Origin: Phytophthora colocasiae
Taxonomy: Eukaryota > Oomycota > Peronosporomycetes > Peronosporales > Peronosporaceae
Reading direction: 5' to 3'
Assembly (NCBI GenBank): GCA_018806915.1
Contig: JAGKQI010000105.1
Coordinates: forward strand, 3,968,001 to 4,032,000
Length of the DNA: 64,000 nucleotides
Below, one piece after another: positions 31,519 through 44,300 of this stretch. Numbering within the stretch: position 1 is the stretch's first letter; each line of letters begins with the position of its first letter. A model generated the notes under the pieces. The model was given only the letters and a program-made list of their open reading frames with translations, was not told the origin of the DNA and made no database searches. The position numbers were made by a program, and so were the translations under genes.

Positions 31519-33343
31519 CTAATGCACGGTAGCCTTGTCCTTGATGCCGCTTGCCTCACGCAGATACTTCAGCGTCTTGGTTCCAAGTGCCTTCGTCAAC
31601 AAGTCAGCCAGCTGCTGCTTCGTGTCAATATAGTCGACCTGAACCGTTCCGTTCTCCACGTTCTCCCTCGTGAAGTGATGCTTGATGTCCACATGCTTCG
31701 TCCTTGAGTTGTATCCAGCGTTCTTAGCTAGTGCAATTGCTCCTTGGTTGTCTTCCCAAATCTGCGTAGCGTTCTCCTGCTCGTGCCCCATGTCTTTTAG
31801 CATCGCACGCATCCAAAGTACCTCCTGCACGCACAAACTCAGCGCCATGTATTCCGCTTCCGCCGAGCTGAGTGCTACCGTTCGCTGAAACTTCGACTTG
31901 AACACTAAACGAGTGTTCAAGTCGAAGTTTCAGCGAACGGAGCGTTCCCCATCAGCACCATGACTCCAGACACGGAACGCCTATCGTCAATGTTCGTTCC
32001 CCAGTCCGCGTCCGAGAACGCTTCAACCGTTACACCACCTGGCCCACCTTGGTATACGACTCCGTGTTTACGAGTCGTCTTCAGGTACCGCAGCACGCGA
32101 ATAGCTGCTTTCCAATGCTGCTGCCCCGGGTTCTCCAGAAAACGAGACAGCTGTGTTACCACGTAGGCAACATCCGGGCGTGTACATGTCGTGATGTAAA
32201 GTAGACACCCGATGAGAGAACGGTACGGTCTCGACCGCATCTCAGCACGCTCCATATCCGTTCCAGGTGACTGTTCCTTGGACAGTTTCAGTCCTGATGC
32301 GCACGGATTACCCACCGGCTTAGCGTTCTGCTGGCCAAACCGTTCCGTGACTTCGTTAATGTACCTGGTCTGCTTGATCATGAGCGTTCCGGCCTCCAGG
32401 TTGTGATCAATCTCCATGCCCAAGATGAACTTGGCTGCCCTAAGCTCCTTCATCTTAAATTCCGCTTTGAGAGAGTCCTTAACCTCCTGAATTTCACCGG
32501 CAGCCTTGGCAGCAATTATCATATCGTCGACGTACAGGCACACGTACACATAACCGTTCCTGGAACGCTTCACGTAGACACACTGGTCTGCTCCACAGCT
32601 CTTGAAACCATTCCCTTAGAAACACGCGGTGGATCGTCTTGTTCCATGCCATTGCAGCTTGCTTCAAACCGTAGATTGCCTTCCCCAGCAAACACACTAG
32701 ATCGTCATCACCCGTAGTACCGTCCGGCATCTCCATGTAGACACGGTCCATTAACACACTGTTCAGGAACGCTGTGTCCGCGTCCAACTGTTCCATGATG
32801 TACTCCAACGCAACACACACCGCAAGAACTACTCGGATTGAGTTCATGTTCGCCACAGGTGAGTATGTCTCAAAGAAGTCGACACCATACTTCTGTTTGA
32901 AACCCTTCGCAACCAACCGAGCCTTGTAACGGATAACGCAACCGTTCTCATCACGCTTCTTGGCGAACACCCAGCGACAACCGATGGTACGCTTTCCTTC
33001 TTCACGTGGAACCAATGTCCATGTAGCATTCTTCTCGTGGGACCGTAACTCCGCCTTCATGGCACTTCGCCACTTCGCTGCTTCCGGGCTGGCCATTGCT
33101 TCCGCGTACGACGTCGGCACATCCGCCGCATCGACAATATTCGCCACGTACGCCATAACAGCTTCAGCAATCAGTCCTTCCTCATCGATCCGAGCACGCT
33201 TAGGGGATGGTGGACCGTCACTTCCTTCGATCTGTACGTTATCACCTCCATCCGAACCGTTCTCCAGCAGGAACACCGGCTCGCGAGGTCGTCGCAACCG
33301 TTCCACTTCTGGTTGAAATACCAGACGCTCCTCACGGAACGCT
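31519..33343 (-). pseudogene. Copia pol, reverse transcriptase and RNase H half
   Basis: Read on the minus strand from 33343 (where the Gypsy array interrupts it): AFREERLVFQPEVE, then the reverse transcriptase ATWTLVPREEGKRTIGCRWVF (part), KARLVAKGFKQ, DADTAFLNSVL and, after a 1-base shift near 32612, YVCLYVDDMIIA with the YVDD active site. CTRPDVAYVVTQLSRF and FSDADWGTN follow. RNase H (VALSSAEAEYMALSL, WEDNQGAIALA, KHVDIKHHF, LADLLTKAL) ends at 31519. Between the two parts a perfect 29-bp palindrome (31878-31940) replaces a few codons and introduces stops. The protease and integrase half is at 60988-62650. The element is dead. Confidence 0.9.
31878..31940. repeat. Perfect 29-bp inverted repeat with 5-base loop
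   Basis: Arms 31878-31906 and 31912-31940 are exact reverse complements (left arm begins CCGTTCGCTGAAACTTCGAC); the spacer is AAACG. One arm is native Copia coding sequence (FKSKFQRTV); the other is an inverted duplicate of it. Confidence 0.95.
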
Positions 33344-33347
33344 TGAG
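33344..33347. other. Left target-site duplication TGAG of the Gypsy array
   Basis: TGAG directly precedes the first LTR and recurs at 60984-60987 directly after the third. Removing the array and one TGAG joins the two Copia halves in frame (SPPQAF). Confidence 0.9.
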
Positions 33348-35035
33348 TGACATGATGTAACTTCAGATTTTCTGGCGTCATGCTGCTGTTACACAGTGAT
33401 GTACCTGGTTATATTTTGGTTTCGGAGAGGGAGTTTGTGGGACGCGGCCGCACCCGTGCGACATCTGTGGAAGATTGTGGATAAACCTTCGCCTGACTGT
33501 AAAGGGGCCCAAAGGACCAGAAGTGTACTTCAGAGTGTGCACAACTCTGAAGGTCAACTACACTCTGTCTGGTCACCGGACTTTCCCCGACGATGAGTGC
33601 CTAAGTTCTGGCGGAAAGTCTCTCAGAAGAACGTATCTCTGAGAGACCTCATCCCGTTACCGTCCAGCGCGACGATTGATGGTTCAAGGATTCACAATAT
33701 ATACCCGCAGAGACCAAGTATCGCGCGCCGGACGCCGCGCACCCGCGCAACCCTCAAGATCTTCATGTACGTTGTAGCATTGGTGCTCCGTACTCTGGTT
33801 TCGTATTCAAGACTCTGGTATCTCTAACTCTGAGTGACCAAGACTCTGAAAACCAAGTGATATCAGACTCTGAAAACCAGGATACCAGACTCTGAAACCA
33901 CCGAAGATCCACGACCATACTGAAACCAAGTGAACCTAAGTTCAAGTCACGCATTCAAGTGATTACTGACCTGCACATCCCCCGTAATGACGTCTCTACC
34001 TGTCAACCCATCGAGATCGGCTGCACAGACTGCATACTGAGATCAAGTCAGGATATCTTATGTATACAAGAGCCAAGTGTACCTGACATATGAAGACTGA
34101 CTGCTGAAAGGACGCAAAAGATGACAAGAAGAAGAGAGATACCAGAAAGATATGATAGTTATGAGGAAGATAAACGATAAACAGAGTTCAATTTGCTTGC
34201 TACTGCACAAGTCCGGTTGAGAGGTATCCAAGCCACTGCGTCATCACGTACGTCGTGTGATCTCCACCAAATTCAATCCCCTTAGGTGGAGATCAGGTAA
34301 CGTAGAGACCTGAAAGGACCCGCCTATTCCATATCCTAGTTGGGTCGTTTGTTTTGTCTCTAGCGGTAGCCCATTTCATATTGCTCGTTTGGACAGGCTC
34401 TGGAAACTAGACAGTCATTTTCAGAGTGCAAGGTAGACTGTTATATATAGCCGATTGTATTGGTTTATATTTTTCCCTCTATACTAGAGGGTGGTGCGCG
34501 AACGTAAAGGGATACCAGACAGACCAGGTGTCTGGTAGCAAGTCCCTAGTTGACCTGGAGTGTTAGCCCACCGTTCAAGGGCCTAGAAAGAATAAGAACG
34601 GCTGTATATATATTTGTATATTTTCGAACTCTGTATATTGGTTGTTTATCTCTGAAAGTCAGGTATCTCGGTTCTGGATTTGTGATATTCAGACACCGAT
34701 TTCAGATTTTCTCTGGTATAGTAACCTCTTTTTGACCACCGACTTCCTAGAAAACACTTTGTTTTCCAGAGATTCCGACTCCCAAGCGCTCCTGGAAGGA
34801 TTTTCCTGAACACCGGCACCAGACTCTAAGGGAACCCCAACTTCTCTTCACAACACATTCTCAGACTCCGGCGAGGGTCATATTTCCGAAGACAACGAAC
34901 CCACGAGGATACCGCAAGGTACCACACGCCAACCTACCGTTGTACGGCTCTGAAAACCCCTTTTCAGTAGTCGTATAACTAGGGTTCACTATACGCCCCC
35001 TGCTCCGCGACCAAAGTTTCACCGACTTCGCGACA
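33348..35035 (+). repeat. Gypsy LTR1
   Basis: Starts TGACATGATG and ends CTTCGCGACA; 1688 bases. It is nearly identical to LTR2. A TATA-like TTATATATAG lies at about 34441. Three hairpins lie in the same region: 34259-34294 (GATCTCCACC/GGTGGAGATC), 34475-34491 (CCCTCT/AGAGGG) and 34513-34537 (TACCAGACA/TGTCTGGTA). Small open frames inside are not genes. Confidence 0.9.
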
Positions 35036-35037
35036 AC

Positions 35038-35053
35038 TGGTGCGCGTGCCCGG
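35038..35053 (+). promoter_or_regulatory. Primer-binding site of the gag-only unit
   Basis: TGGTGCGCGTGCCCGG begins with TGG, the complement of a tRNA CCA end, 2 bases after LTR1. The same sequence follows LTR2. The priming tRNA was not identified. Confidence 0.65.
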
Positions 35054-35128
35054 ATCTTTGTAATCGTGATATCACCGGATTTGAGAGTACAAGAAGAGAA
35101 CGTTTCCTGTCAAGCGTCTATATTCAAG

Positions 35129-38100
35129 ATGGCTACACCAGGATCTACGAGAGGAGGACGCAGTGGTCGAGGTCGGAGTGTTCCGACACGTCAATCCAAG
35201 CGTCTACAAGGTTTGTCGCCTGAGGAGCAACCGGACTTGGATGCTATCCAGAAGGCGGCCCGCGAGAAGAGGAAAGCTGCGCGAGAGAAGAAGGCAGCTG
35301 AGAGTGCGAACGTCACAGAACCGGAGGTCGAAGACCAGCCTGCTGCGGAACCAGAAGCCCAGGTGATATTTGTTGTCTCTGGTGAACAAGGTTCTGAAGG
35401 CCCGTCGGAAGTCGAAGTTTCTGGTGACGAGGCGACCACCACCCGCGAGGGTGGTGGAGAGGCGTCTGAGGGAGGCGCCGATTTGGTTGAGCCTCCGGAG
35501 GTGATCGATCTGCGTTCAGATTCGACAACTTCCGGCCAGTCCGTGGATGAAGTGAAACCAGAACCCGGACTCTCTGAAGAACATGTTCCGCAGTCCCCAA
35601 AGCCTGAAGACACACCAATCTCTGATGACATGGCGATCAAGTCCGAAGAGTCTCTGAAGACACCGTCTGATGAGTCTGGGAGGGCTGATTCGCTTGACGG
35701 GGAACGAGCTCTGAGGTATGTGCATCGTGGGTTCCGCCGCTGGAGAGATATGGACACAGGCAAGGTCGTCCCGCCAAGCATCGAGTATATGTGGCCGACG
35801 ATGAAGCCTAGTGCTGATGCTTTCCAGAAAGCTGCTGCAGCGACCGGCGACTACATCAAGTGGCGATGTTCTTCCGTCTTCCCGAGGATATGTGGATCTC
35901 AGAGTTTCATGTGAGACGTCACGATTTTGGCCGGATCCAAGACCTTTCTTACGTCGAGATTCCGATGAGCACATTGACGGCACCAGAGTGTGTAGCGGTT
36001 CTTCAGACAATGCTGTACGAGGCGGGTTTTGAATTCCAGAACCTGCTCCCGACGTGGTCTCAGACCCAGGCGTCAGCCGTCTTTGAGTCTCAAGTACGCA
36101 GTGTGGCGTCCGAACTCCAGAGTCGACTCGCAGTGGAATTGGTTGAGTGGGCCACCGTGACCGCCAGGTTACAAGTGAACCGACTCCCAGAAGACATGAA
36201 ACGAGAAGGCACCACAAGCAAAGATGAAGCAGACCATGTATTTCCAGACAAGGATGCAGACCTACAAGGACGACAGCTGATCATGCGACTCCGGGTGACC
36301 GGACTCCGAGTGACGCATAGTTCTGAAGATTCCAGCAGTGATAAGCGGCCGCAGTCCAAGCGCTTGCAGCAGGGACCGCCGCGCCCACAAGTCCCGTCAA
36401 CACCGTCAGCTCTGTCTACGCCGTCGTTGTCTTAACTGCCACAGTACGAGAGTCAGTCTGAAGACGCACGGCCAGAGTCTGGAACACCAATATCTGAAGA
36501 CCAGAGCAGTTCCCGAACTCGAATGACGGACGTGTCAGTTCCCAGTGTCATTGGGACCTCTGATGATCAGTCGGTTGAGTTTCAGACTTCACGCGGAAGC
36601 TCAACAGATTCGTCTTTAATGTCCATGAGTCGAGGGGCGGCGTCACACATGCCACTGTCTACAGGAGGTCTGATGATGCCTGCACAAGACGACGGTGGTT
36701 TCACTGATGGAGATACCATGACGCTTGAAGTGCCTCAAACTCTAGGGAGCATGCCAAATGATGTCGATATGGTGAAGAAGCCCGGAATTCCTGAGATGAT
36801 GTCTGAAAACCAGTTGTACTTCAAAGATTCTCCACAGGATTTCAGACAACATATATCGGAAGCTCCACAGTCGGTCATTTCAAGTCAAGGGGCGAGTCAT
36901 CGATGCCGACAGCCGAGTCTGAAGAACGAGGGTCTCCAGCCAACATGTTCCAGTCGCTTGGGTTTCATTGAGATGAGCCGCACAAGGTCCGAAACCCGAA
37001 GTTCACGAAGATCAAGGCTAGCCAAGATGGAGTTGTATATCATGAGACAGCAACAAGAGTGGCAAAGCAGGGTGAATCAGGTGCAGATGGAGTTCTTGGC
37101 CCGAGAACGTTTGGAGTCTATGGAACGCGATCGTCGTCGGGAACAACGTGACTTGGAGGCATGACGCGAGATTCAGACGCTCACTGAGCGCTTGCTGAAG
37201 TCAGAAAACGCGAGGCTGGAGGCTGAGAGACGTGCTGACGATGCCGAAGAACGCAGAAGTCTGGTATCTGAGAGCAAACTCAGGAATCGCAGCGTGGCAG
37301 AGTTGGAAACTCTGAAATCGGAGCTTCGGAACTCTGAAAACCAACGTCTGGAATCAGAGTTTGCCGAACGCTGGCGACAAAGAGTGGCTGAGACTGAGGC
37401 CGAACGTGCGCGTGCGACTGACGAGATGAAACGAGACTGGATTTCTCAAATGGAAGCTCTACAGCAGCGAATGAAAGACATGGAAGCTGAGCGCGACAGG
37501 GAGAAAGAAAGTTCCCAGAACATGCAACGCTTCCAAACTGGCCAGTTGAGAAACCTTCGAGCGACATTGTCCCAAGTTCAAGGCCTGCGAAAGGTCGGTC
37601 ACCCTGATTCAGCAACTGCAACTCCAGTGCTTAGTACTGAGAAACCTGAAGTTGCAACTATGCACTTACTATCTGGATCAGAAATCAGAAGTGGCGCAAC
37701 TGGGGTTAGGGTTGAACCCATGTCGCATTCACCGGTTCTCAAGAAGGAATCCCGAGAGGTTGCGACCTTCCAGCAAGCTGCCCCTGCACGAAGCACGGAA
37801 ACGAAGCGAGTGAAGGCTGAGAGGCATGGCTCCACCACTAGCGCCGCTACAGCGACCCAGACGTACCAGGCGGTTTCCCAGACCGAGGCCAAGGCAGCAA
37901 CAAGGCGTGCATCGACACCAAGATGTGTTATGACACACCAAACGGGTCCTAGATGCTCGGAACATGGCGAGGATGCCTTCCCAACGTTGGAAAAGTTAGT
38001 AGAACCTCCAGACTTCGAAGAAAGCTCAGACAACTCAGGCTCGTACTCGGATAGCTCGTCATCTGGTATCTGGATGGCCCCTGGAAAGGTGAACATGATG

Positions 38101-39099
38101 ACTATGTCTCGAGGACAAGATGGAGCGACTTTGCTAACACTCAGACCTGTCATCAACCCCAAGTTTATCGAAGAATTTGATCCCAGAGGCACGCGTCGGC
38201 AACGAGTTCACTGGTGGGGACGTTTTCTGAATATGGCATATCAGGAAGGTTGGTCTTCCAGACAATGCATTCAAGAACTCAAGCTAAAACTTCAGGTATC
38301 AGCACGTGACTGGTTTAACCAACTCCCGAAAAGCGTGTCACGTGACTGGAAACGATTATCGTCAGAATTCCGAAAACGCTACTGCAAACCTCGATCCCCA
38401 CATTCTGAGAGATATTTCACGATAGAGATGAGATTTTCGGAGACTCCGTTGGATTTTTTCTATCGTCTGAACTCCGCCGCTGGGAAAGCAGGCGTGGATT
38501 TCAGGAAGTCGTTCGAATGTCTGGAAAAACATGTCTTACGGTTTATCACAAAGCTCAAGGACGCACGTCTGAAAACATCGTTGCAAGCTCAGAGATTTCG
38601 ATGTATTTCAGACTTAGAATACGCCCTGCTGCAAGATGAAGACGTGTGGAGGACATGTGACCGAGATATTTCCCGATACTTCAGAGCCAATTCTATTCTG
38701 CGGCAGTTCATGCCCAAGTACCTACATCGAACAGACATCACAAGAGATGTGGATTCTGAAGATTCGGACTCTGAAAACTCTGAAAACCATAAAGAATCTC
38801 CGAAATCCAATCAGGATACCAGAGACCAGACAGGTGATTCCAGACTTCAGAGTGCGACTTCAGAGTCTACCCGTGATGGGAACACTGCGCAAACTTCCTT
38901 GGGTGCCTCAACAGCTCCACCAAGTGGTGACCAGAATCGGCCCCTGACGAACGAAGTCTACCAAGTGCTATACGACATGGGATGGCGCCCGCCGACACGT
39001 TCCTCAATTAGATTATCGAGTCAAGAGTCCCAGCTCAGCACGCGACCGCGTGTACGTTCCCAGCAAACGCAGGCTAGGGGCGGCCATCTCAGAATGTAG
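35129..39099 (+). pseudogene. gag of the gag-only unit
   Basis: The first ATG (35129) starts MATPGSTRGGRSGRGRSVP, an Arg/Gly-rich head. An acidic/Ser region follows, then a conserved block (RYVHRGFRRWRDMDTGK). A 1-base loss near 35880 shifts the frame. In-frame stops are TAA 36433-36435 and TGA 37162-37164. A coiled coil follows (ENARLEAERRADDAEERR, about 37200-37590), then a capsid-type retrotransposon gag domain: EEFDPRGTRRQRVHWWGRF, LKLQVSARDWFNQLP and RFSETPLDFFYRLNSAAGKAG. The frame ends without a zinc knuckle at RSQQTQARGGHLRM. Against the gag/pol unit everything from the knuckle through pol and the antisense ORF is deleted, so this unit would depend on another element. Confidence 0.85.
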
Positions 39100-39535
39100 A
39101 CTGTGCAGCATTTTCCCGGTATCAAGTTTGATGCGCTTTCCAGACATTTGATTTTCAGAAATGCAACGTCTGAAATGGTGTGCTTCATCCTGAGATCACT
39201 GAGAACCCATTCTGCTGTCCAACCTGTTCTCGTCAACATGTGAATTTATGTGGATCCGGAATTGATTGTGTGGAGTTATGAATGGATTTCGAAGACTAAG
39301 TCAAGCTATGGATGTGAGGTTGTTGGAAGAAGAATTTTTATGAGGTTTTGCAAGACGTGGCGTTGAATCAAGTGTGGCGAGAAGTGTGAAGAGAATAATT
39401 GTTTCAGAGTCTCAACGTATCTCTGGAGCTCCAAACTGCTTGAGTAGCAGTTGATGTTTTCGACGATTTTGCCTGGCCATGGTACTCAGTTCGGGGAAGA
39501 ACCCTCACTGACGAACCGTGACCAGGAGGGGCGGT
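39100..39535 (+). other. 3' untranslated region and polypurine tract of the gag-only unit
   Basis: No gene is seen. The last 60 bases match the end of the gag/pol unit (CTGGCCATG...GACCAGGAGGGG). The likely polypurine tract AGGAGGGGCGGT is 39524-39535, immediately before LTR2. Confidence 0.7.
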
Positions 39536-41222
39536 TGACATGATGCAACTTCAGATTTTCTGACGTCATGCTGCTGTTACCCAGTGATGTACCTGGTTAT
39601 ATTTTGGTTTCGGAGAGGGAGTTTGTGGGACGCGGCCGCACCCGTGCGACATCTGTGGAAGATTGTGGATAAACCTTCGCCTGACTGTAAAGGGGCCCAA
39701 AGGACCAGAAGTGTACTTCAGAGTGTGCACAACTCTGAAGGTCAACTACACTCTGTCTGGTCACCGGACTTTCCCCGACGATGAGTGCCTAAGTTCTGGC
39801 GGAAAGTCTCTCAGAAGAACGTATCTCTGAGAGACCTCATCCCGTTACCGTCCAGCGCGACGATTGATGGTTCAAGGATTCACAATATATACCCGCAGAG
39901 ACCAAGTATCGCGCGCCGGACGCCGCGCACCCGCGCAACCCTCAAGATCTTCATGTACGTTGTAGCATTGGTGCTCCGTACTCTGGTTTCGTATTCAAGA
40001 CTCTGGTATCTCTAACTCTGAGTGACCAAGACTCTGAAAACCAGTGATATCAGACTCTGAAAACCAGGATACCAGACTCTGAAACCACCGAAGATCCAAG
40101 ACCATACTGAAACCAAGTGAACCCAAGTTCAAGTCACGCATTCAAGTGATTACTGACCTGCACATCCCCCGTAATGACGTCTCTACCTGTCAACCCATCG
40201 AGATCGGCTGCACAGACTGCATACTGAGATCAAGTCAGGATATCTTATGTATACAAGAGCCAAGTGTACCTGACATATGAAGACTGACTGCTGAAAGGAC
40301 GCAAAAGATGACAAGAAGAAGAGAGATACCAGAAAGATATGATAGTTATGAGGAAGATAAACGATAAACAGAGTTCAATTTGCTTGCTACTGCACAAGTC
40401 CGGTTGAGAGGTATCCAAGCCACTGCGTCATCACGTACGTCGTGTGATCTCCACCAAATTCAATCCCCTTAGGTGGAGATCAGGTAACGTAGAGACCTGA
40501 AAGGACCCGCCTATTCCATATCCTAGTTGGGTCGTTTGTTTTGTCTCTAGCGGTAGCCCATTTCATATTGCTCGTTTGGACAGGCTCTGGAAACTAGACA
40601 GTCATTTTCAGAGTGCAAGGTAGACTGTTATATATAGCCGATTGTATTGGTTTATATTTTTCCCTCTATACTAGAGGGTGGTGCGCGAACGTAAAGGGAT
40701 ACCAGACAGACCAGGTGTCTGGTAGCAAGTCCCTAGTTGACCTGGAGTGTTAGCCCACCGTTCAAGGGCCTAGAAAGAATAAGAACGGCTGTATATATAT
40801 TTGTATATTTTCGAACTCTGTATATTGGTTGTTTATCTCTGAAAGTCAGGTATCTCGGTTCTGGATTTGTGATATTCAGACACCGATTTCAGATTTTCTC
40901 TGGTATAGTAACCTTTTTTCGACCACCGACTTCCTAGAAAACACTTTGTTTTCCAGAGATTCCGACTCCCAAGCGCTCCTGGAAGGATTTTCCTGAACAC
41001 CGGCACCAGACTCTAAGGGAACCCCAACTTCTCTTCACAACACATTCTCAGACTCCGGCGAGGGTCATATTTCCGAAGACAACGAACCCACGAGGATACC
41101 GCAAGGTACCACACGCCAACCTACCGTTGTACGGCTCTGAAAACCCCTTTTCAGTAGTCGTATAACTAGGGTTCACTATACGCCCCCTGCTCCGCGACCA
41201 AAGTTTCACCGACTTCGCGACA
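39536..41222 (+). repeat. Gypsy LTR2 (shared middle LTR)
   Basis: 1687 bases, TGACATGATG to CTTCGCGACA. Nearly identical to LTR1, differing by a handful of substitutions and a 1-base indel (AAAACCAAGTG in LTR1 near 33859, AAAACCAGTG here near 40042). It serves as 3' LTR of the gag-only unit and 5' LTR of the gag/pol unit. Confidence 0.9.
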
Positions 41223-41224
41223 AC

Positions 41225-41240
41225 TGGTGCGCGTGCCCGG
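41225..41240 (+). promoter_or_regulatory. Primer-binding site of the gag/pol unit
   Basis: Same TGGTGCGCGTGCCCGG as after LTR1, again 2 bases downstream of the LTR. Confidence 0.65.
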
Positions 41241-41315
41241 ATCTTTGTAATCGTGATATCACCGGATTTGAGAGTACAAGAAGAGAACGTTTCCTGTCAA
41301 GCGTCTATATTCAAG

Positions 41316-44300
41316 ATGGCTACACCAGGATCTACGAGAGGAGGACGCAGTGGTCGAGGTCGGAGTGTTCCGATACGTCAATCCAAGCGTCTACAAGGTC
41401 TGTCGCCTGAAGAGCAACCAGATTTGGATGCCATCCAGAAGGCGGCCCGCAAGAAGAGGAAAGCTGCGCGAGAGAAGAAGGCAGCTGAGAGTGTGAACGT
41501 CTCATAACCGGCGGTCGAAGACCAGCCTGCTGAAGAACCAGAAGCTCAGGAGACACCTGCTGTCTCTGGTGATCAAGGTTCCGAAGAAGGACCGTCAGAA
41601 GTCGAAGTTTCTGGTGACGAGGTGACCACTGCCCGTAAAGGTGGTGATGAGGCGTCTGAGGGAGGCGCCGATTTGGTTGAGCCTCCGGAGGTGATCGATC
41701 TGTGTTCAGATTCGACAACTTCCGGCCAGTCCGTGGATGAAGTGAAACCAGAACCTGGGGTCTCTGGTAGTCAAGGTCCACAGTCCCCAAAGTCTGAAGA
41801 CGCATCAATCTCTGATGACATGGCGATCAAGTCCGAAGAGTCTCTGAAGACACCGTCGGATGAGTCTGGGAGGGCCGATTCGCTTGACGGGGAACGAGCT
41901 CTGAGGTATGTGCATCGTGGGTTCCGCCGCTGGAGAGATATGGACACAGGCAAGGTCGTCCCGCCAAGCATCGAGTATATGTGGCCGACGATGAAGCCTA
42001 GTGCTGATGCTTTCCAGAAAGCTGCTGCAGCGACCGGCGACTACATCAAGTGGCGATGTTCCTCCGTCTTCCCGGAGGATATGTGGATCTCAGAGTTTCA
42101 CGTGAGGCGTCATGGTTTTGGTCGGATCCAAGACCTTTCCTACGTCGAGATTCCGATGAGCACGTTGACAGCACCAGAGTGTGTGTGGCAATTCTTCAGA
42201 CAATGCTGTACGACGCAGGTTTCGAATTTCAAAACCTCCTCCCAACATGGTCTTAGACTCAGGCGTCAGCCGTCTTTGAGCCTCAAGTACGCAGTGTGGC
42301 GTCCGAACTCCAGAGTCGACTCGCAGTGGAATTGGTTGAGTGGGCCACCGTGACCGCCAGGTTACAAGTAAACCGACTCCCAGAAGACATGAAACGAGAA
42401 GACACAACAAGCAAGAGCGAAGCAGACAGTGTATTACCTGGCAAGGATGCTGACCTACAAGGACAACGACTGATCATGCGACTCCGGGTGACCGGACTCC
42501 GAGTGACGCACAGTTCTGATGGTTCCAGCAGTGACGAGCCACCGCGGTCCAAGCGCTCACAGCAGAGACCACCGCGCCCACAAGTCCCGTCAACACCGTC
42601 TGCTTTATCAACGCCGGTCTGTCTTCACTGCCGCAGTATGAGAGTCGCTCTGATAACACGCGACCGGAATCTGAAACTCCAATGTCTGAAGATCACAGCA
42701 CTTCTATGACTCGGATGTCGGACGCGCCAATTCCCAGTGTCATTGGGACCTCGGATGACCAGTCGTCGGGATTCCAGACTTCACGCGGAAGCTCTACGGA
42801 CTCGTCCTTGATGTCCATGAGTCGAGGGGAGGCATCGCACAAGTTGCTGTCCACAGGAGGCCTGGCGTTAATCGCTCAAAGCGCCGATGGGGGAGGAGCA
42901 GTCTCTGAAGGCATGGGGATCCAAGTGACGCGAACGCTGTTACCAGTGAAGCCAGAGCCTGAAGACGTCGACATGCCGGAAGAGAAACCGGAGGTGCCGG
43001 ACGCGAAGTCTGGAAAACAGGCGTCTGTCGGAAGTTCTTCACGGGACTTCAGACAATTGACTCCAGATACTCCACCTGTATCTGCCTCCACTCAAAGCGA
43101 AAGTCACCAGAGCCACCGCCAAAGTGTGAGAGTGAAGACATTTCAAAATCACCGTCCCGACGCTTAAGTTCCATCGCGTCGAGTCGTACGAAGTCTGAAG
43201 CTCGAAGTTCTCAGAGATCAGGACCTGCCCAGATCGAGTTGAACGTCATGGGGCAACAGCAGGTGTGGCAAAGCCGGATGGAGCAAGCGCAGATGGAGTT
43301 CTTGGCCCGAGAACGTTTGGAGTCTATGGAACGCGATCGTCGTCGGGAACAACGTGACTTGGAGGCATGACGCGAGATTCAGACGCTCACTGAGCGCTTG
43401 CTGAAGTCAGAAAACGCGAGGCTGGAGGCTGAGAGACGTGCTGACGATGCCGAAGAACGCAGAAGTCTGGTATCTGAGAGCAAACTCAGGAATCGCAGCG
43501 TGGCAGAGTTGGAAACTCTGAAATCGGAGCTTCGGAACTCTGAAAACCAACGTCTGGAATCAGAGTTTGCCGAACGCTGGCGACAAAGAGTGGCTGAGAC
43601 TGAGGCCGAACGTGCGCGTGCGACTGACGAGATGAAACGAGACTGGATTTCTCAAATGGAAGCTCTACAGCAGCGAATGAAAGACATGGAAGCTGAGCGC
43701 GACAGGGAGAAAGAAAGTTCCCAGAACATGCAACGCTTCCAAACTGGCCAGTTGAGAAACCTTCGAGCGACATTGTCCCAAGTTCAAGGCCTGCGAAAGG
43801 TCGGTCACCCTGATTCAGCAATTTCAAACCAAGTGTTACATACCGGCAACCCTGAAGTTGCAACTATGTATCCAGTATCAGGGTCGGAAATCAGAAGTGA
43901 CGCAAGTAGGGTTGGGGCTGAACCCATGTCGCATTCACCGGTCCTCAAGACGGAATCTCGAGAGGTTGCGACCTTCCAGCAGGACGCCCCTGCAAGAAGC
44001 ACGGGGACGAAGCGAGTGAAGGCTGAGAAGAATGGCGTCGCTACTATTGCTACGGCCACCCAAGTGACTCAAGTGACCCCGGTGACAGAGGCCAAGAGTG
44101 ACACCAGACGTGGGTCTACCCCAAGACGAGATCCGCCGCGGAAAACAGAAGCTAGACGGCCAAGTGGGGACCGAAGAGCGTCTCGCAGAGAGAAACGTCA
44201 TGGTAGAGCGCCAGACTCTGGCGGAGACTCTGATGACTCGAGCTCAGACTCTGCGAGCTCGTCATCAGAGAACTCGGAGCCAGGTGATGTGGTGAATCTG

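Noticed and set aside
33396..34735. Small ORFs inside the LTRs (also at 39584, 40737, 59348 and 60499)
   Set aside because: Identical in every LTR copy, no domain or start context, overlap with hairpins and promoter-like sequence; treated as chance frames.
37599..38192. 197-codon antisense ORF over gag
   Set aside because: Sits opposite well-supported gag sequence, and the corresponding frame is not kept in the second gag copy.
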